Notes: generated by a model from the letters alone, not told the origin. DNA of 64,000 bases from Hysterangium stoloniferum (GCA_015178975.1 WHVD01000001.1:1798001-1862000); one strand, 5' to 3'. Shown: positions 1-10,758, counted from the stretch's first letter. Translations and numbers: made by a program.

Positions 1-834
1 TGAATTCCGTCAGGGCACCACGTCATACCCTTTAGCATACTTCCAACAAGTGTAATCAAAATGAAATACCTATTTAATTAGCGGACTGAAAGTCCCTGAT
101 ATTCATGAGGTATAAGACTCGGTTTGCAAATACATTACTGTGTATGGACACTCTGACTTAACACAGTACAGAATTTAATATATAGTACAGCCACTGAATT
201 CAGTCAGGGCCACCGCTTCATACTATTTAGCACATTTGCAACATATGTAATTAGCGGACTAAATGATCCTGATATTCACTATGCATAACGATTCGGTTTG
301 CTAATACATTACTGTGTATTAACACTCTGACTTAACGAATATACCGCATTCCAAATGTGTAGATGTTCGAAGTACCCAATTTAATATATAGCCCAGCCAC
401 AGTAGAGCTATCAGATAGTATCAGATTGATCAACAAGATGACGTTGGGTTTGAAAATCCGCAAGACGCTGGCTCCGAGAACGTTCACAGGCAGCCTTCCG
501 TACCTGGCGCCTCCCTCACAACAATACGAACACAATCGACGTAACTTCTTAGAAGAACCGGGAAATGCATTATAAGGAAGTTTAAGTGTCGGGTCCTTGA
601 ATTTCGCAGCGGCGTCACGGTGGTGGCTTACATCGTCATAACTCTCAAATGGCCCACCAGCTGTAACTTGGTCCATTGAATAAACAGCAGCCAAAATACA
701 ATGAACTTTATATCAAGTCACACCAAGTCTCAGTTCCTTCTGTGTCGAAGTCTCCCGGAGTTAGCCTGCGGTGTCAGTGAAGTTATCATATCAGCCCCTG
801 CAAAACACCTACTTTTCTTTCAATTCAGGTCCAT

Positions 835-1042
835 TGTAAGCCTGGCGCCCCAGTCTTACGCTTTCACTCATTGTTCCCGTTACGTGTTCACTCCTTGTTA
901 TGTGTTCACCCTTTGTTTCTTGTTTCCTTTGTTCCACTCCTTTTGTTCTGGCACATGACCTCATACATGTATATAGCCTAGGTAGTTTTCTCTCTCTTTC
1001 CTTACCGTATGCTGTAACGTCCTGTATCCCGTCTCGGTTCCA
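835..1042 (+). mobile_element. Short LTR-like insertion (TG...CA, 208 bp)
   Basis: The sequence starts TGTAAGCCTGGCGCCCCAG and ends GGTTCCA. It is flanked by the 5-bp direct repeat TCCAT (830-834 and 1043-1047). The paralogous position in the second C module (about 9290) reads straight through with a single site, so this is an insertion with a target duplication of retroviral/LTR type. Its start resembles the LTR-like block at 20441-20656 and the chromovirus 3' LTR at 26987. It is best read as a fossil solo LTR of a Ty3/gypsy family. Confidence 0.75.
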
Positions 1043-1519
1043 TCCATTTCATTACAAATCGACTGGTCAATAGCTCATCTTGTTAGTCTCGATACGGTTG
1101 ACAGCAATGCGCTTCATAAACCGATGCAAATACAGTTCAAAATGAGAATAGGGCGCTATGACTTGTGGCATTTAGTGTTCAAGGTCTCTGTAGATGCACG
1201 TGATTAGACGTTAATGTCTGTCATTCATTGATTCTTTTCTTTCAATCATTATGGGATAAAGGTCTACCACAAGTATGTGTATTACAGATCTAGTTCTGTA
1301 TTGAGGCGATGTGGGGCCTTTTAACTGAAGGTGTAACTTTCTATGGCATCTTGTATCAAGCCTTGCGGCTGTGTTCGACTGGCACTGACATCCCAATTCT
1401 TTCGATACCTTCGCAATTGACGGTGAAACCTATGACAAATCTATATGCCTACCCCAATAATTTACACTGTCGGAGTACGGGGCCTCCTCCCAGGTGGCTG
1501 TGGATACTCGCAAATTCCC

Positions 1520-1526
1520 TATAAAA
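1520..1526 (+). promoter_or_regulatory. TATA box of peptide gene C1
   Basis: TATAAAA lies in CCCTATAAAAGGCC, 74 bp before the ATG at 1600. It is conserved in the duplicate at 9785-9791, including the flanking bases, so it is the likely core promoter. Confidence 0.6.
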
Positions 1527-1599
1527 GGCCAGCATCCCCCACTAACAAGGTCCAACTCACTGTAGTCAACGCAGTCAGCTAGAGCATTCGTCCTACATC

Positions 1600-1797
1600 A
1601 TGACCTCTTTCACCTATCTTTTCAGTCTCATTGCCCTACTCTCCCTCGCTTCTGCTGCTCCTGTCGTTGAATGGCAGAGCGTAGAGTCGCGTCAGACCTG
1701 CCCCTGCCCCCCCGGCCTCCCTGGCCTCCCTGGCCTCCCTGGCCTCCCCGGCCTTCCTGGCCTTCCTGGCATCCCCCGAGACGCCTCACTCGTGTAG
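1600..1797 (+). CDS. Small secreted Gly-Leu-Pro repeat peptide (copy C1)
   Basis: A 65-residue ORF. Residues 1-19 (MTSFTYLFSLIALLSLASA) form a textbook signal peptide with a cleavage site near ASA-AP. The mature part starts APVVEWQSVESRQ, carries a CPCPPG motif, then about six collagen-like GLP triplets encoded by GGCCTCCCT-type 9-mers, and ends IPRDASLV. A TATA box lies 74 bp upstream. There is no match to a named family that I recognise; a small secreted or wall-associated peptide is an inference. The second copy at 9917 keeps the signal peptide exactly but diverges through the repeat. The GLP run is too short to form a stable collagen triple helix alone. The start is the first ATG after the TATA box and is shared by both copies. 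Confidence 0.65.
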   Translation: MTSFTYLFSLIALLSLASAAPVVEWQSVESRQTCPCPPGLPGLPGLPGLPGLPGLPGIPRDASLV

Positions 1798-2249
1798 GGC
1801 TACCCCGGTAGACGTCATTGCTCTCTTTGTCGAGAGCAACTGATCCCCTCACGGTTTCCCTGGTAGGTCGAAAGGTTTACTACCGGAAGAATGTCGCTGA
1901 TTTCAGCTTATTTTCAGATTGTATGAACAAGCATCATTTTCCGAATATTCTTTTAATCTCTCTTCCCTTGATATGAACATTTCTTGAACGTGTTTTTCCT
2001 TCCACAGAACCTGCTTGTGATGTCGCTCCCACCTTCCCCGCTCCCCTTCACACGCTTGCCCATTTACTAGTATAATCTGATGATGTAGTGCAGCGTTTTT
2101 GTCAAATTTGAAACCCCATGTTGAGTGAAAATCCCAGCCGCCACGTCGCGTCTAGGTTATTATGGCATGTGAAGCGAGACATATTCAGGCAATTTTGGAC
2201 CTCTGCAGGCCATACAGCATCTAATTTCGTAATGACTGAAATATGCCGT

Positions 2250-2577
2250 GTTTTTCACTTCCCTGCAGCCAATCGTTGTTCCGTGACAAGTCATGGAATT
2301 TCAAAATTATTGACATAATGGGGTTTTTTTTTTTGGGCTTCAGTTCACTGCAGCCTAACATTATGTAGCTACAGATATAGGGTTTAACATTGCATGTAAT
2401 ATTATAATGTATACAGTAGATACCGCGACCCATCTGTGACAGCCTAAAGTGAGGGTAATAGAGCTCTCAGAATCCTGGGAACGATTTTTGTTCGTGTTTC
2501 GGGCAGGGAATGTGGCAAGGAAATCATGTGGCACACAGCATACTGTCTACCTGTGCGACAAGATTTATGGCCATATT
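2250..2577 (+). repeat. X module copy 1
   Basis: This block matches 28406-28733 (from GTTTTTCACTTCCCTGCAGC to TTTATGGCCATATT). In this copy it is joined abruptly to the middle of an H gene at about 2578. In the other copy it continues into unrelated sequence. No convincing coding potential is seen on either strand. It marks a recombination junction. Confidence 0.75.
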
Positions 2578-4945
2578 ATACTTCATTAGCCGTCGCTCAA
2601 CTCGTAGCCGTTGATGATACCAGAATGGACGATATCATCCTTGATTCCCTTTCGTCGGCCACGGGCAGAGGAAGGAACGATATTGGTGAACACGTACGCC
2701 CGTCATCTCAAAGATGATGCCCGTGGGCTTATAGTAATGATATAGTGTTTGGTTCATAGAAGGAATTTCCAAGTGTTGCCCACCATATCGATCGCTCACC
2801 ATAATGATTATGATGATGAAAAGGCGGAAACCATCGGGTCGCCTTGCGGTGGAATGTCAAACTTTGTGAAGCGAAGACTGAAAGTGACGGTAAGTCGGTA
2901 TTGGTCAAAATGTACGAAGGCGGGAGACCCACGTGGGATTTGAGACAAAAAAAGGTACGAGCCCAGTTTTCGCTGGTTTAGGTTTCAGAAACTATTTGCA
3001 ACATATCACACATTTGATATAGTTCCAACGCGACCTCATTTCCTATCAATACGTGTGGTAAGAATGCAACACATCAGATTAAATAATCCAAGTAGTCCAA
3101 TCACATTCATGTTCAGGGACCCTAGCATTGCCGAGTTCTTGGGCTACAGTAACGCACAAGACAATGTACTTTTCCAAGTGTTCCGTAATCCGGGCCTGAG
3201 GACGCATGCAAATGGCTCGAACGCACTAGATCATCTGGTGCGAAAGAAAGCATTTTGGCACTATATGACATTGTGAATGAAATTACTCGCGATATTTACG
3301 ATATAATTTAGAGGGATTCTTACAATGTGACGTACCTGGATACCTTCTCTCCCTCAAACGCTGATGTGACAATGTGACATTAGGAATTAGTTGATTTCTG
3401 TTCAAACAACGCAATGAAAATTTACTCGCCTGTTCGTTAATTCGACTGACATCAGATGTCAATGATAACTTTGTCTATTTAGCTTTCATATCCCGGTGAT
3501 TCAATTGTCACCGTCACAGACTGTCCTGCGAATTGCCGTCATCTGAAGCTTGCGTACACCGGAACACTGTTCCGTGACCCATTAGGTACAGGAGATGGCA
3601 TCCCGCTCTTTATAGTCACTCTGGGATCAATCCATCATCACCCGACTCCATCGTAGACTTATTCATGTCCGAAGTGGAATTATGGTGTCTCGGCACTGCT
3701 TAATGGATCAACAACTTCGAAGCTCGCACACCATTCATCAATTGGCCAATCAACTACTGGACTTCGACTTTCTGGAACCAATAGAGGGCTGTATCAAGGA
3801 TGGAAATCTGGGGTCCATCACATTGTGGGACGTGGGCTATCAGGATAAAGTTACAAGGCAATTTTGTAGTGTGTGGGAATCTACATGAGTGGTTCTCTGA
3901 AACCCTCGGTATAGAACCCTTAGTCGAGGTTCGTGTTCGTCTCAACGAGCGAGAGTCTAGATATTTAGACGAGGGTGAGAGTGTAACAATACGAGGTGGA
4001 AAACCAATGAGAAGGTATTTTTCGAGCTAGCACACTGACCCGATCGTTGTTCAGTTTTCTGCCGCGTAGATATACCTATGATATTGACGAAGTCAACATC
4101 GAAAATTGCTGCCGGCCCAGTGTCAATATGGTAGACATCGGCTCGTGGTCTGAAATGCAGAAAGCATGGAGAACATATGCACCGCTTTACATAGAGGACA
4201 ATGGGATCGAGGGCGTCCCTCCACACGAGTTGATGATAAGTGAGCACAGAAGTCTTTTGGAAATGATATCGACCCCTTTGTGACAACAGTAATCCACTTT
4301 TGGACAAGAGTAGTTGTGGAAATCCCTCAAAATTTGTTTGTTTCACTTCCCCCTTCATCAATGAGAGCTTGACGTAGTAATCCAGTCACTCCGGAGATGT
4401 GGAACCACGTACCATATTCCTGTTTGAACCTACTTCTCCACGTTATATTTCTGGCCTCTCGGGGGGACCTGTCCTAGATGTGCAGTTGCGCGCTTCTTAA
4501 GATGCGGAGCCCAGTTGGATAAGTGACCCTGTCACTGGAGGCACCCCAAGGTTTTTGGAGTCTGAAAACCTTCTGAAAATCCTAATATTTGGCCAAATTT
4601 TCAAAGAATTCTTTGAAATGATAAATTGTTTGAAATTTTTAAGTTTTAATAGGATTTTCCAAAGTGGAAAATCATATCTGAAAACTTTAAATATTTGTAT
4701 CAAGAAACTCTGACTAATTGATGTTTCCTTAGATTTCCTAAGACAAAAATTTAAAGTTTTCAGATATGATTTTCCACTTTGAAAAATCCTATTAAAATTT
4801 AAAAATTTCAAACAATTTATCATTTCAAAGAATTCTTAGAAAATTTGGCCAAATATTAGGATTTTCAAAAGGTTTTCTAGCTCCAAAAATCTTGGGGTGC
4901 CTCCAGTGTGTGTGGCCGGACACGGTATTTGAGCCAGACCCGTGA
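2578..4945 (+). pseudogene. H1: HeLo/MLKL-like pseudokinase-type gene, 5'-truncated, disrupted by a MITE
   Basis: This copy starts at the SLAVAQLV-type segment and lacks the N-terminal helical exons seen in H3 and H4. It keeps the kinase-N-lobe-like stretch (about 2750-2945), the FRDPSIAEFLGYSNAQDNVLFQVF exon (about 3110-3200), the long exon with TDCPANCRHLKL and HTIHQLANQLLDF (about 3490-4030), and the RRYTYDIDEVNIENCCRPS exon (about 4047-4283). The last exon (VEMPQNL... to ...PDTVFEPDP in other copies) is interrupted by the foldback element at 4533-4908. The copy is decayed and is not expected to make the full protein. It is immediately followed by U1, as in four other places in the window. 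The family is described under H4. Confidence 0.7.
4533..4908. mobile_element. Foldback MITE, CACTA-like ends, 3-bp TSD
   Basis: A 376-bp almost perfect inverted repeat. It starts CACTGGAGGCACCCCAAG and ends with the exact reverse complement, and the arms of about 155-160 bp run nearly to a short centre near 4700-4740. TGT flanks both sides (4530-4532 and 4909-4911). The other H copies (about 32370, 39360 and 46305) show the unoccupied site GACCCTGTGTGG, so a 3-bp target duplication is demonstrated by paralogues. CACTG termini with 3-bp duplications fit the CACTA/EnSpm superfamily, non-autonomous class. The ORF readable inside it is a by-product of the palindrome. Confidence 0.88.
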
Positions 4946-5410
4946 GCGTCGACGTTGTCCTTATTTATTAGTATTAACATCTTTAATAAGGCGTGCATGG
5001 TATTTTCAGCTACCTAGGTGCATATGGGAGGAGGATTAAACTCGGACACGATCAAACCCATCGAACATTTCCCGTCACATCTAGCTATATCATTCTAAGA
5101 TATAAAAACTCTTTATTTATTGGAGCTCTGTCTCTCTTCTCTTAATTCAATCGTGAACAGACGATGTAGGAATACGTGAATATTAATTTAAACATATATA
5201 TATAAAGTAATTCTTCGGCGTAACTGTGTGACATCGCGTGCCATTAGTCCTACGTCTTGCGCTCATTCTTCTTCCCAGACTTTCTTCCATTCCTCCTTGT
5301 ATTTCAGAATATTTTCAAAGAGAAGAAATAGCACAATGCTTTGACAAAGAAGTATGTACTCCTTTCTTCCAATCGAAATGAGATTTCACTTCTTATGCTT
5401 CCGTGCTATC

Positions 5411-7474
5411 CACACGATCTAATAGGATCTACCTCAAGGCATCGACTTGTGCCTCCTGTGCTGGGATAGAGAGTGTGTGTGGGGGACGATGTGACGCCAT
5501 GCATGTGCAGTTGCATTGTGGGATACTTGGGTATCCATATCCGTGTATGTGAAGAGCATGCAGGAACCGAACCCGAAACGAGTGAGTAGGGTGTTTTTTT
5601 GTCTTCTGTGAGCATTTGAGTATGACCTGGGGTACTTTAATGATTGAGATGGTGGCGTTGGTGATAGAACAGTCGTATGCCGCCGCTTAAGAACCCTGCC
5701 ATTGCCGAGGAGGAGAAGGATAATTATGAGTTTATGCCGACAGTGAGGTATTGGGGTTGTCTTGGACAAGGACGGAGATCATTTATTGAAAAGTCAGAGT
5801 CGTGTCATCCTGAGTTATGTCATACTCTTGTAATGTTTCGAGCCCGTCTTCCCTGCAGGACTGACAGGACTCAGCAATCTCGGAACCAGCTGCTACATGG
5901 CATCCACCCTCCAATCGATATTCACACTTCCAGCCTTCCGCACATACCATCCCGTATCCTTTCTCAACCCCGGCTCCCCACATCCTGTTTTGACTTTCAG
6001 ATGCGCAGAATAGCGGTCAGAATCTGCTCAACCTGGTTATCGCACCCTCGCGGCCATTTCCCCTCTCACGCCGCCGGTGTCCCTACCACCGCCAAAGTGC
6101 TGGTGAGTCCATGGAACCAATGCTATCGATGATGATCATCTCGTCCATCCGACGATGATCACCTTGTCCATCTGACGATGATCACCTTGTCCATCCGACG
6201 ATGATCACCTTGTCCATCCGACGATGATCACCGTGTCCATCCTCGACCCCACTGCCCATGTTCCAAGAACCCATCAAACCCACCATGTTCAATTCTCTGA
6301 TCGGAAGAGTCCACGAAGAATTCTCGATGACGAAACAGCAAGATGCTCAAGAGTTCTTCGCATATATATTCTTAAAGCCCTGTGGCAACAAGCTAAAAAC
6401 ACGTCCCGAAGCCAGAGCCTACTGTCATCTTCTGCTTTTCAGGTGGAACAAGAGTCACTGTGGGAGGCAGCTAATTTGCTTATTTTAAGTTATTCCGAAG
6501 GATGTTATTTGTCAGATTAAAAAGTTACTTTTTAAAATCCTTTAAAATATTTGCTTTTAAGATATGTAGTGCAAGGGTGCATGCTAGCTTGTGGATGAGC
6601 ATGATGATTTGAGTGTGGGTATCCGACCCCAGCTTTAAAGAGGTGTTGTATATGTGGGGGAAGCTGCGTGTGTGCGTAGGGGACAGGATGAGTAAACCTG
6701 CAGTTGAGTATTCGTGTCCGTGGTGCGAGGCAGGGGTTGCACCGCAGACGTGAGTCTTTCATAGTGTTGTCTTAGTACTATAGGCTGATACCGACCAGGT
6801 CGTGGATGTGTTTCCAGATGTGCACGTCTTGCGACTTTCCCTGACATCTTTATTATACATGTGACGAATTCTTTGCATGTGAGGTGGGTGCCTACAAAAC
6901 TTGGTCAGCGGTGGCTATTCTCCCTTCAACACGTGGCATGACAAGGGGGGAGGTATTCCTTGAAGAGTCGAGTCATCCTCCGGTACCTACCTCACACTCG
7001 CCCAATGGGTTCGAGCTTGTCTTCTCTCAAGGACTGATATTGCTCAGGGATCTGGGAAATTGTGGCGACATGGCATACACCCTCCAATCAATATCCACAC
7101 TTCCAGCCTTCCACATATACTATCCACTATCCTTTCTCACCCAGGCCTATACCTGCACCCAACACCTCCTTGCGTCCTGTGTTGCCTGGCTTAACTCCAG
7201 CCTCTCCCGTACGAAAGCCCCCTCCCTCCCAATCTTCAATACTGCCCCATTCGCAGGCATTGCCTACCAGTCATTGTCAGAAGGCATTATTTGCTACCGG
7301 GAAGGCGGTTGTTGTGGTTGATTGGACATGTGGAAGTTCCAGGTGTTTCATTGATGACATTAGACACCGTCGTTCGCCCATCTTTCTTTTGTCATTACTG
7401 GCATCAATAATCCTTCGGTGCAGTCGATAGTTGCACCGGCAAGTGACAGTGAGCCTGAACTGTCTGTGGAGTAG
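5411..7474 (+). pseudogene. U1: UBP14/USP5-like deubiquitinase pseudogene, fused tandem type
   Basis: A TATA-like GATATAAAAAC lies at about 5099. Zinc-finger remnant: GIDLCLLCWDREC (about 5429), an intron donor GTGAGTAG at about 5580, then the KDNYEFMPTVRYWGC segment (about 5720). Cys box A is readable as NLGTSCYMASTLQSIF (about 5877), and the USP motif KQQDAQEFFAYIF is at about 6335. The WVPTK block follows FPDIFIIH at about 6830-6905. A second Cys-box-like segment lies at about 7040-7110, a UBA remnant CQKALFATGKAVVVVDW at about 7275-7325, and a shared stop at 7472. Two local changes set it apart: a 23-bp tandem repeat (6131-6245) and about 105 bp of extra AT-rich sequence (about 6463-6567). 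Frames shift repeatedly and no C-terminal catalytic His box is present, so it cannot be a working protease. Confidence 0.75.
6131..6245 (+). repeat. 23-bp tandem repeat, about 5 units, inside U1
   Basis: The unit is GATGATCACCTTGTCCATCC plus GAC, repeated about five times. Other U copies have a single equivalent (GGTGATCCCCTCGTCCATCC), so it is a local expansion in this copy. A 23-bp period is not a multiple of three, which agrees with absence of coding constraint. Confidence 0.85.
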
Positions 7475-7869
7475 ATAGCTGTGATGGAGGATGAGGGATG
7501 TGCGTTATATAGTGAGTAACTCCACGCATACACGCATACATGCAATACATGTGTTCGCTGTGAACATAATAATGGAACATCTCATGAGAAAGCACCACTA
7601 TGCAACATGCAAGATCGGATGAGAGAGGGATCAATGGGATATTATTTCTAACCTGCAAAGTTTCAAGACCGAAGGAGGTATAGTAATCAAACTCATAAAT
7701 GTCTGAAGTGATATGGGGGTACGAGGGTTTCTTTGAGTTAGAGCGGCGCGAACAGACATATGGTTAACCTCAGAGTCCGAGCTCTTTCCAAAGATTCAAC
7801 GCAGTGTAATAATTCTATGACGATGTTGGTGAATTACATTGTGGAAGACCGGTAGAATTTGTGATGCCA

Positions 7870-8050
7870 TGTATACTAGATATACCTATGGTATCGGCGA
7901 AGCCAGCATCGACCGGCCCCATGTCACAATGGACCCATTCGGCGAGCCCTCATCTGAAGTACGGAATGTTGGAAACCACTAAGCCAACGTTGGCTTAGTG
8001 GTTTCCAACACGGAAAGCAGGGGGTTGATTCCACAGAGAAGTTGGATGGC
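7870..8050 (+). pseudogene. Scrap of H-module exon, interrupted by a 44-bp palindrome
   Basis: The sequence 7877-7966 (AGATATACCTATGGTATCGG..., then TCTGAAGT) and the continuation after 8010 match the RRYTYDIGEVSIEDFCRPS...SSEVQKAW exon of the H genes. Only this exon fragment remains. It sits downstream of U1, in the reverse of the usual H-then-U order. Confidence 0.65.
7967..8010. mobile_element. 44-bp perfect palindrome with TG...CA ends and 5-bp TSD
   Basis: Two 22-bp arms without a loop, starting TGTTGGAAACCACTAAGCC and ending with its exact complement in reverse. CGGAA flanks both sides (7962-7966 and 8011-8015). The H exon it interrupts reads GCAGAAAGC at the same place in other copies, so one CGGAA is a duplication. 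Ends and duplication size match LTR-element integration, but the length is far below any known LTR. The origin is not known. Confidence 0.8.
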
Positions 8051-8631
8051 ATCTCCAGAGAGTCATTAACATGTCTTCTCGCTGCAACAGATGTGCTAAA
8101 ACATGTAGCTAAAGATACTTTTATTTTTGCACCCAGATTTTGCTACACAGAGTTAATTTATTTCCTAATTATCCCTCTTTAATACCTCCAGATTCAATTA
8201 ATTGCAATTAGTTGTCACCCTCCTGGTCTAAAAATATTAATCTCAAAATCTGGGCATCCAAAGCAAAACCGACGCTCATGGCTTAAAGGAATGAAACCAA
8301 CGTCACCATGACGTCATAACAGCCCCTCTAGCGACGCGGGGGAGCGCCGGGCCATTATGACGTCACTGAGTTATGAACAGCTGTTGGAGATTCTCGCCGG
8401 TAACTTAACGACGCGTGTGAACTTGTGAAATGATAGGCGCTTGCCTTCCGCCGGAGGTTTTAAGCACACACGTGTTGACTGGGAGTTATACCTCCGTTCC
8501 GCTATATAACATTGACAAGCTTGAATGCTAGAACAGATCACTGGCGCCTGTCCTCGAATTCGACGTGGGTCAGCAGGTCTAGAAAGAAGTGAGAATTTTG
8601 AGTACCAATTGTCATCCGCCGGAGGCCTACT
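8050..8631. other. Gene-free stretch with CRE-like sites
   Basis: No ORF of note. Two TGACGTCA/TGACGTCAC palindromes (about 8309 and 8359) lie 50 bp apart around a GC-rich block (CGACGCGGGGGAGCGCCGGG), followed by CGCTATATAACATTG (about 8500) and two CCGCCGGAGG motifs (about 8448 and 8620). The arrangement resembles a promoter or an LTR U3 region, but no terminal repeats were found. Confidence 0.4.
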
Positions 8632-9784
8632 GAATTCAGTCAGGGCACCACGTCATACCCTTTAGCATATTCCCAACAAATGTAATCAAAATGAACTTCC
8701 TATTTAATTAGCGGACTGAAAGTACAGCCACTGAATTCAGTCAGGGACTGCTTCACACTATTTAGCAGATTTGCAACAAATGTAATCAAAATGAAATACA
8801 TAGGTAATTAGCGGACTAAATGATCCTGATATTCACTGGGCATACGATTCGGTTTGCTAATACATTACTGTGTATTGACACTCTGACTTAACGAATATAA
8901 CGCATTCCAAATTTGTACGTTGGGTTTGAAAATCATCGCAAGACGCTGGCTTCGAGAACGTCCTTCCGTACCTGGCGCCTCCCTCACAACACTACCAACA
9001 CAATCGACGTAACTTCTTAGAAGAACCGGGAAACGCATTATACGGAAGTCCAAGTGTCGGATCCTTGAATTTCGCAGCGGTGTCCTGGTGGTGACTTATA
9101 TCGTCATAACTCTCAAATGGCCCACCGGCTGTAACTTGGTCCATTGAATGAACAGTAGCCAAAATACAATGAACTTTATATCAAGTCACACAAAGTCTCA
9201 GTTCCTTCTGTGTCGAAGTCTCCCGGAGTTAGCCTGAGGTGTCAGTGAAGTTATCATATCAGCCCCTGCGTAACACTTCAATCCAGGTCCATTTGATTAC
9301 AAATCGACTGGTCAATAGCTAGTCTCGATACGGTTGACACCAATGCGCTTCATAAACCGGTGCAAATACAGTTCAAAATGAGGATAGGCGCTATGATTTG
9401 TGGCGATTCCGAATCTTTAGTGTTCAAGGTCTCTGTAGCTGCACGTGATTAGACGTTAATGTCTGTCATTCATCGATTCTTTTCTTTCAATCGTTATGGG
9501 ATAAAGGTCTACCACAAGCATGTGTATTGCAGATCTAGTTCTGTGTTGAGGCGATGTGGGGTCTTTTAACTGAAGGTGTAACTTTCTATGGCATCTTGTA
9601 TCACGCCTTGCGGCTGGGCTGGACCGGCACTGACATCCCAATTCTTTCAATACCTTCGCAATTGACGGCGAAATCTATGAGGAATCTATATCTTTGTGTT
9701 CTTGGCGGCATGCCTGCAGCAATAATTTACACTGTCGGACTGCGGGGCCTCCTCCCAGGTGGCTGTGGATACTCACAGATTCCC

Positions 9785-9791
9785 TATAAAA
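9785..9791 (+). promoter_or_regulatory. TATA box of peptide gene C2
   Basis: TATAAAA in CCCTATAAAAGGCC, 132 bp before the ATG. The spacing is longer than in C1 because the 5' leader (TATCCCCCACTAACAAGGTCC ... CAACGCAGTCAGC) is present twice, at about 9797-9844 and about 9849-9897. Confidence 0.6.
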
Positions 9792-9916
9792 GGCCAGTAT
9801 CCCCCACTAACAAGGTCCAAATCACCGTTTTCAACGCAGTCAGCGAGAGTATCCCCCACTAACAAGGTCCAACTCATCGTAGTCAACGCAGTCAGCTAGA
9901 ATATTCGTCCTACATC

Positions 9917-10183
9917 ATGACCTCTTTCACCTATCTTTTCAGTCTCATTGCCCTACTCTCCCTCGCTTCTGCTGCTCCTGTCGTTGAATGGCAGAGCGTA
10001 GAGTCGCGTCAGATTGTCCCCGGCCTCCCTGCCCTCCCTGCCCCCCCTGCCTTCCCTGCCCCCCTGCCCTCCCTGCCCTCCCTGTCCCCTCCCCGGCCTC
10101 CCCGGCCTCCCCGGCCTTCCTGGCCTTCCTGGCCTCCCTGGCCTCCCCCGCGACGCCTCACTCGAGTAGGGCTACCCCGGTAG
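9917..10183 (+). CDS. Small secreted proline-rich peptide (copy C2)
   Basis: An 88-residue ORF. The signal peptide and APVVEWQSVESRQ segment match C1. After RQ it reads IVPGLPALPAPPAFPAP and then a PPRPPRPPRP-type run, ending RRLTRVGLPR. The C-terminal half corresponds to the GLP run of C1 read in a shifted frame, because the 9-mer repeat was expanded and altered. Either the repeat is functionally tolerant of frame or this copy is decaying. The mature peptide has no cysteines, whereas C1 has two. Function is unknown. Confidence 0.5.
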   Translation: MTSFTYLFSLIALLSLASAAPVVEWQSVESRQIVPGLPALPAPPAFPAPLPSLPSLSPPRPPRPPRPSWPSWPPWPPPRRLTRVGLPR

Positions 10184-10758
10184 ACGTCATTGCTCTGTCT
10201 GCCGAGAGCAACTGATCCCCTCACGGTTTCCCTGGTGGGTCGAAAGGTTTACTACCGGAAGAATGTCGCTGATTTCAGCTTATTTTCAGATTGTATGAAC
10301 AAGCATCATTTACCGAATATTCTTTTAATCTCTCTTCCCTTGATATGAACATTCCTTGAACGTGTTTTTCCTTCCACAGAACCTGCTTGTGATGTTGCTC
10401 CCACCTTCCCCGCTCCCCTTCACACGCTTGCCCATTTACTAGTATAATCTGATGATGTAGTGCAGCGTTTTTGTCAAATTTGAAACCCATGTTGAGTGAA
10501 AATCCCAGCCGCCACGTCGCGTCTAGGTTATTATGGCATGTGAAGCGAGACATATTCAGGTAATTTTGGACCTCTGCAGGCCATACAGCATCTAATTTCA
10601 TAATGACTGAAATATGGCGTGTTTTTCCTTATTTATTAGTATTAACGTCTTGAATCAAGTCGATAGGTTATTATATTCAGGTACCATCAGTGTATATGGG
10701 AGGAAGATTAACCTCAGACACGATCAAACCATTTTCCCGTCACGTCTAGCTATAACAT

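Larger units (their letters stand above)
1..2249 (+). repeat. C module copy 1 (duplicated segment around the small secreted peptide gene)
   Basis: This stretch is colinear with 8632-10619. Both start with a TGAATTC-GTCAGGGCACCACGTC motif and run through the same AT-rich leader, promoter, peptide gene and 3' flank. The motif TGAATTC-GTCAGGGC also recurs inside each copy (about 196 and about 8732), so the leader was itself tandemly duplicated. Copy 1 is longer mainly because of a 208-bp LTR-like insertion at 835-1042. No other gene is seen in 1-1500. Confidence 0.8.
8632..10619 (+). repeat. C module copy 2
   Basis: This is a duplicate of 1-2249 (see there). It lacks the 208-bp insertion at the AATCCAGGTCCATTTGATTAC position (about 9283), which proves that copy 1 gained it. 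It ends at ATGGCGTGTTTTTC, where it joins the upstream region of U2 instead of an X block. Confidence 0.8.

Noticed and set aside
4497-4823. 108-aa minus-strand ORF
   Set aside because: It lies within the foldback MITE and is made of its palindromic arms.
6463-6567. About 105-bp AT-rich insertion in U1 as a mobile element
   Set aside because: No terminal repeats and no convincing target duplication. It could be filler DNA at a break.
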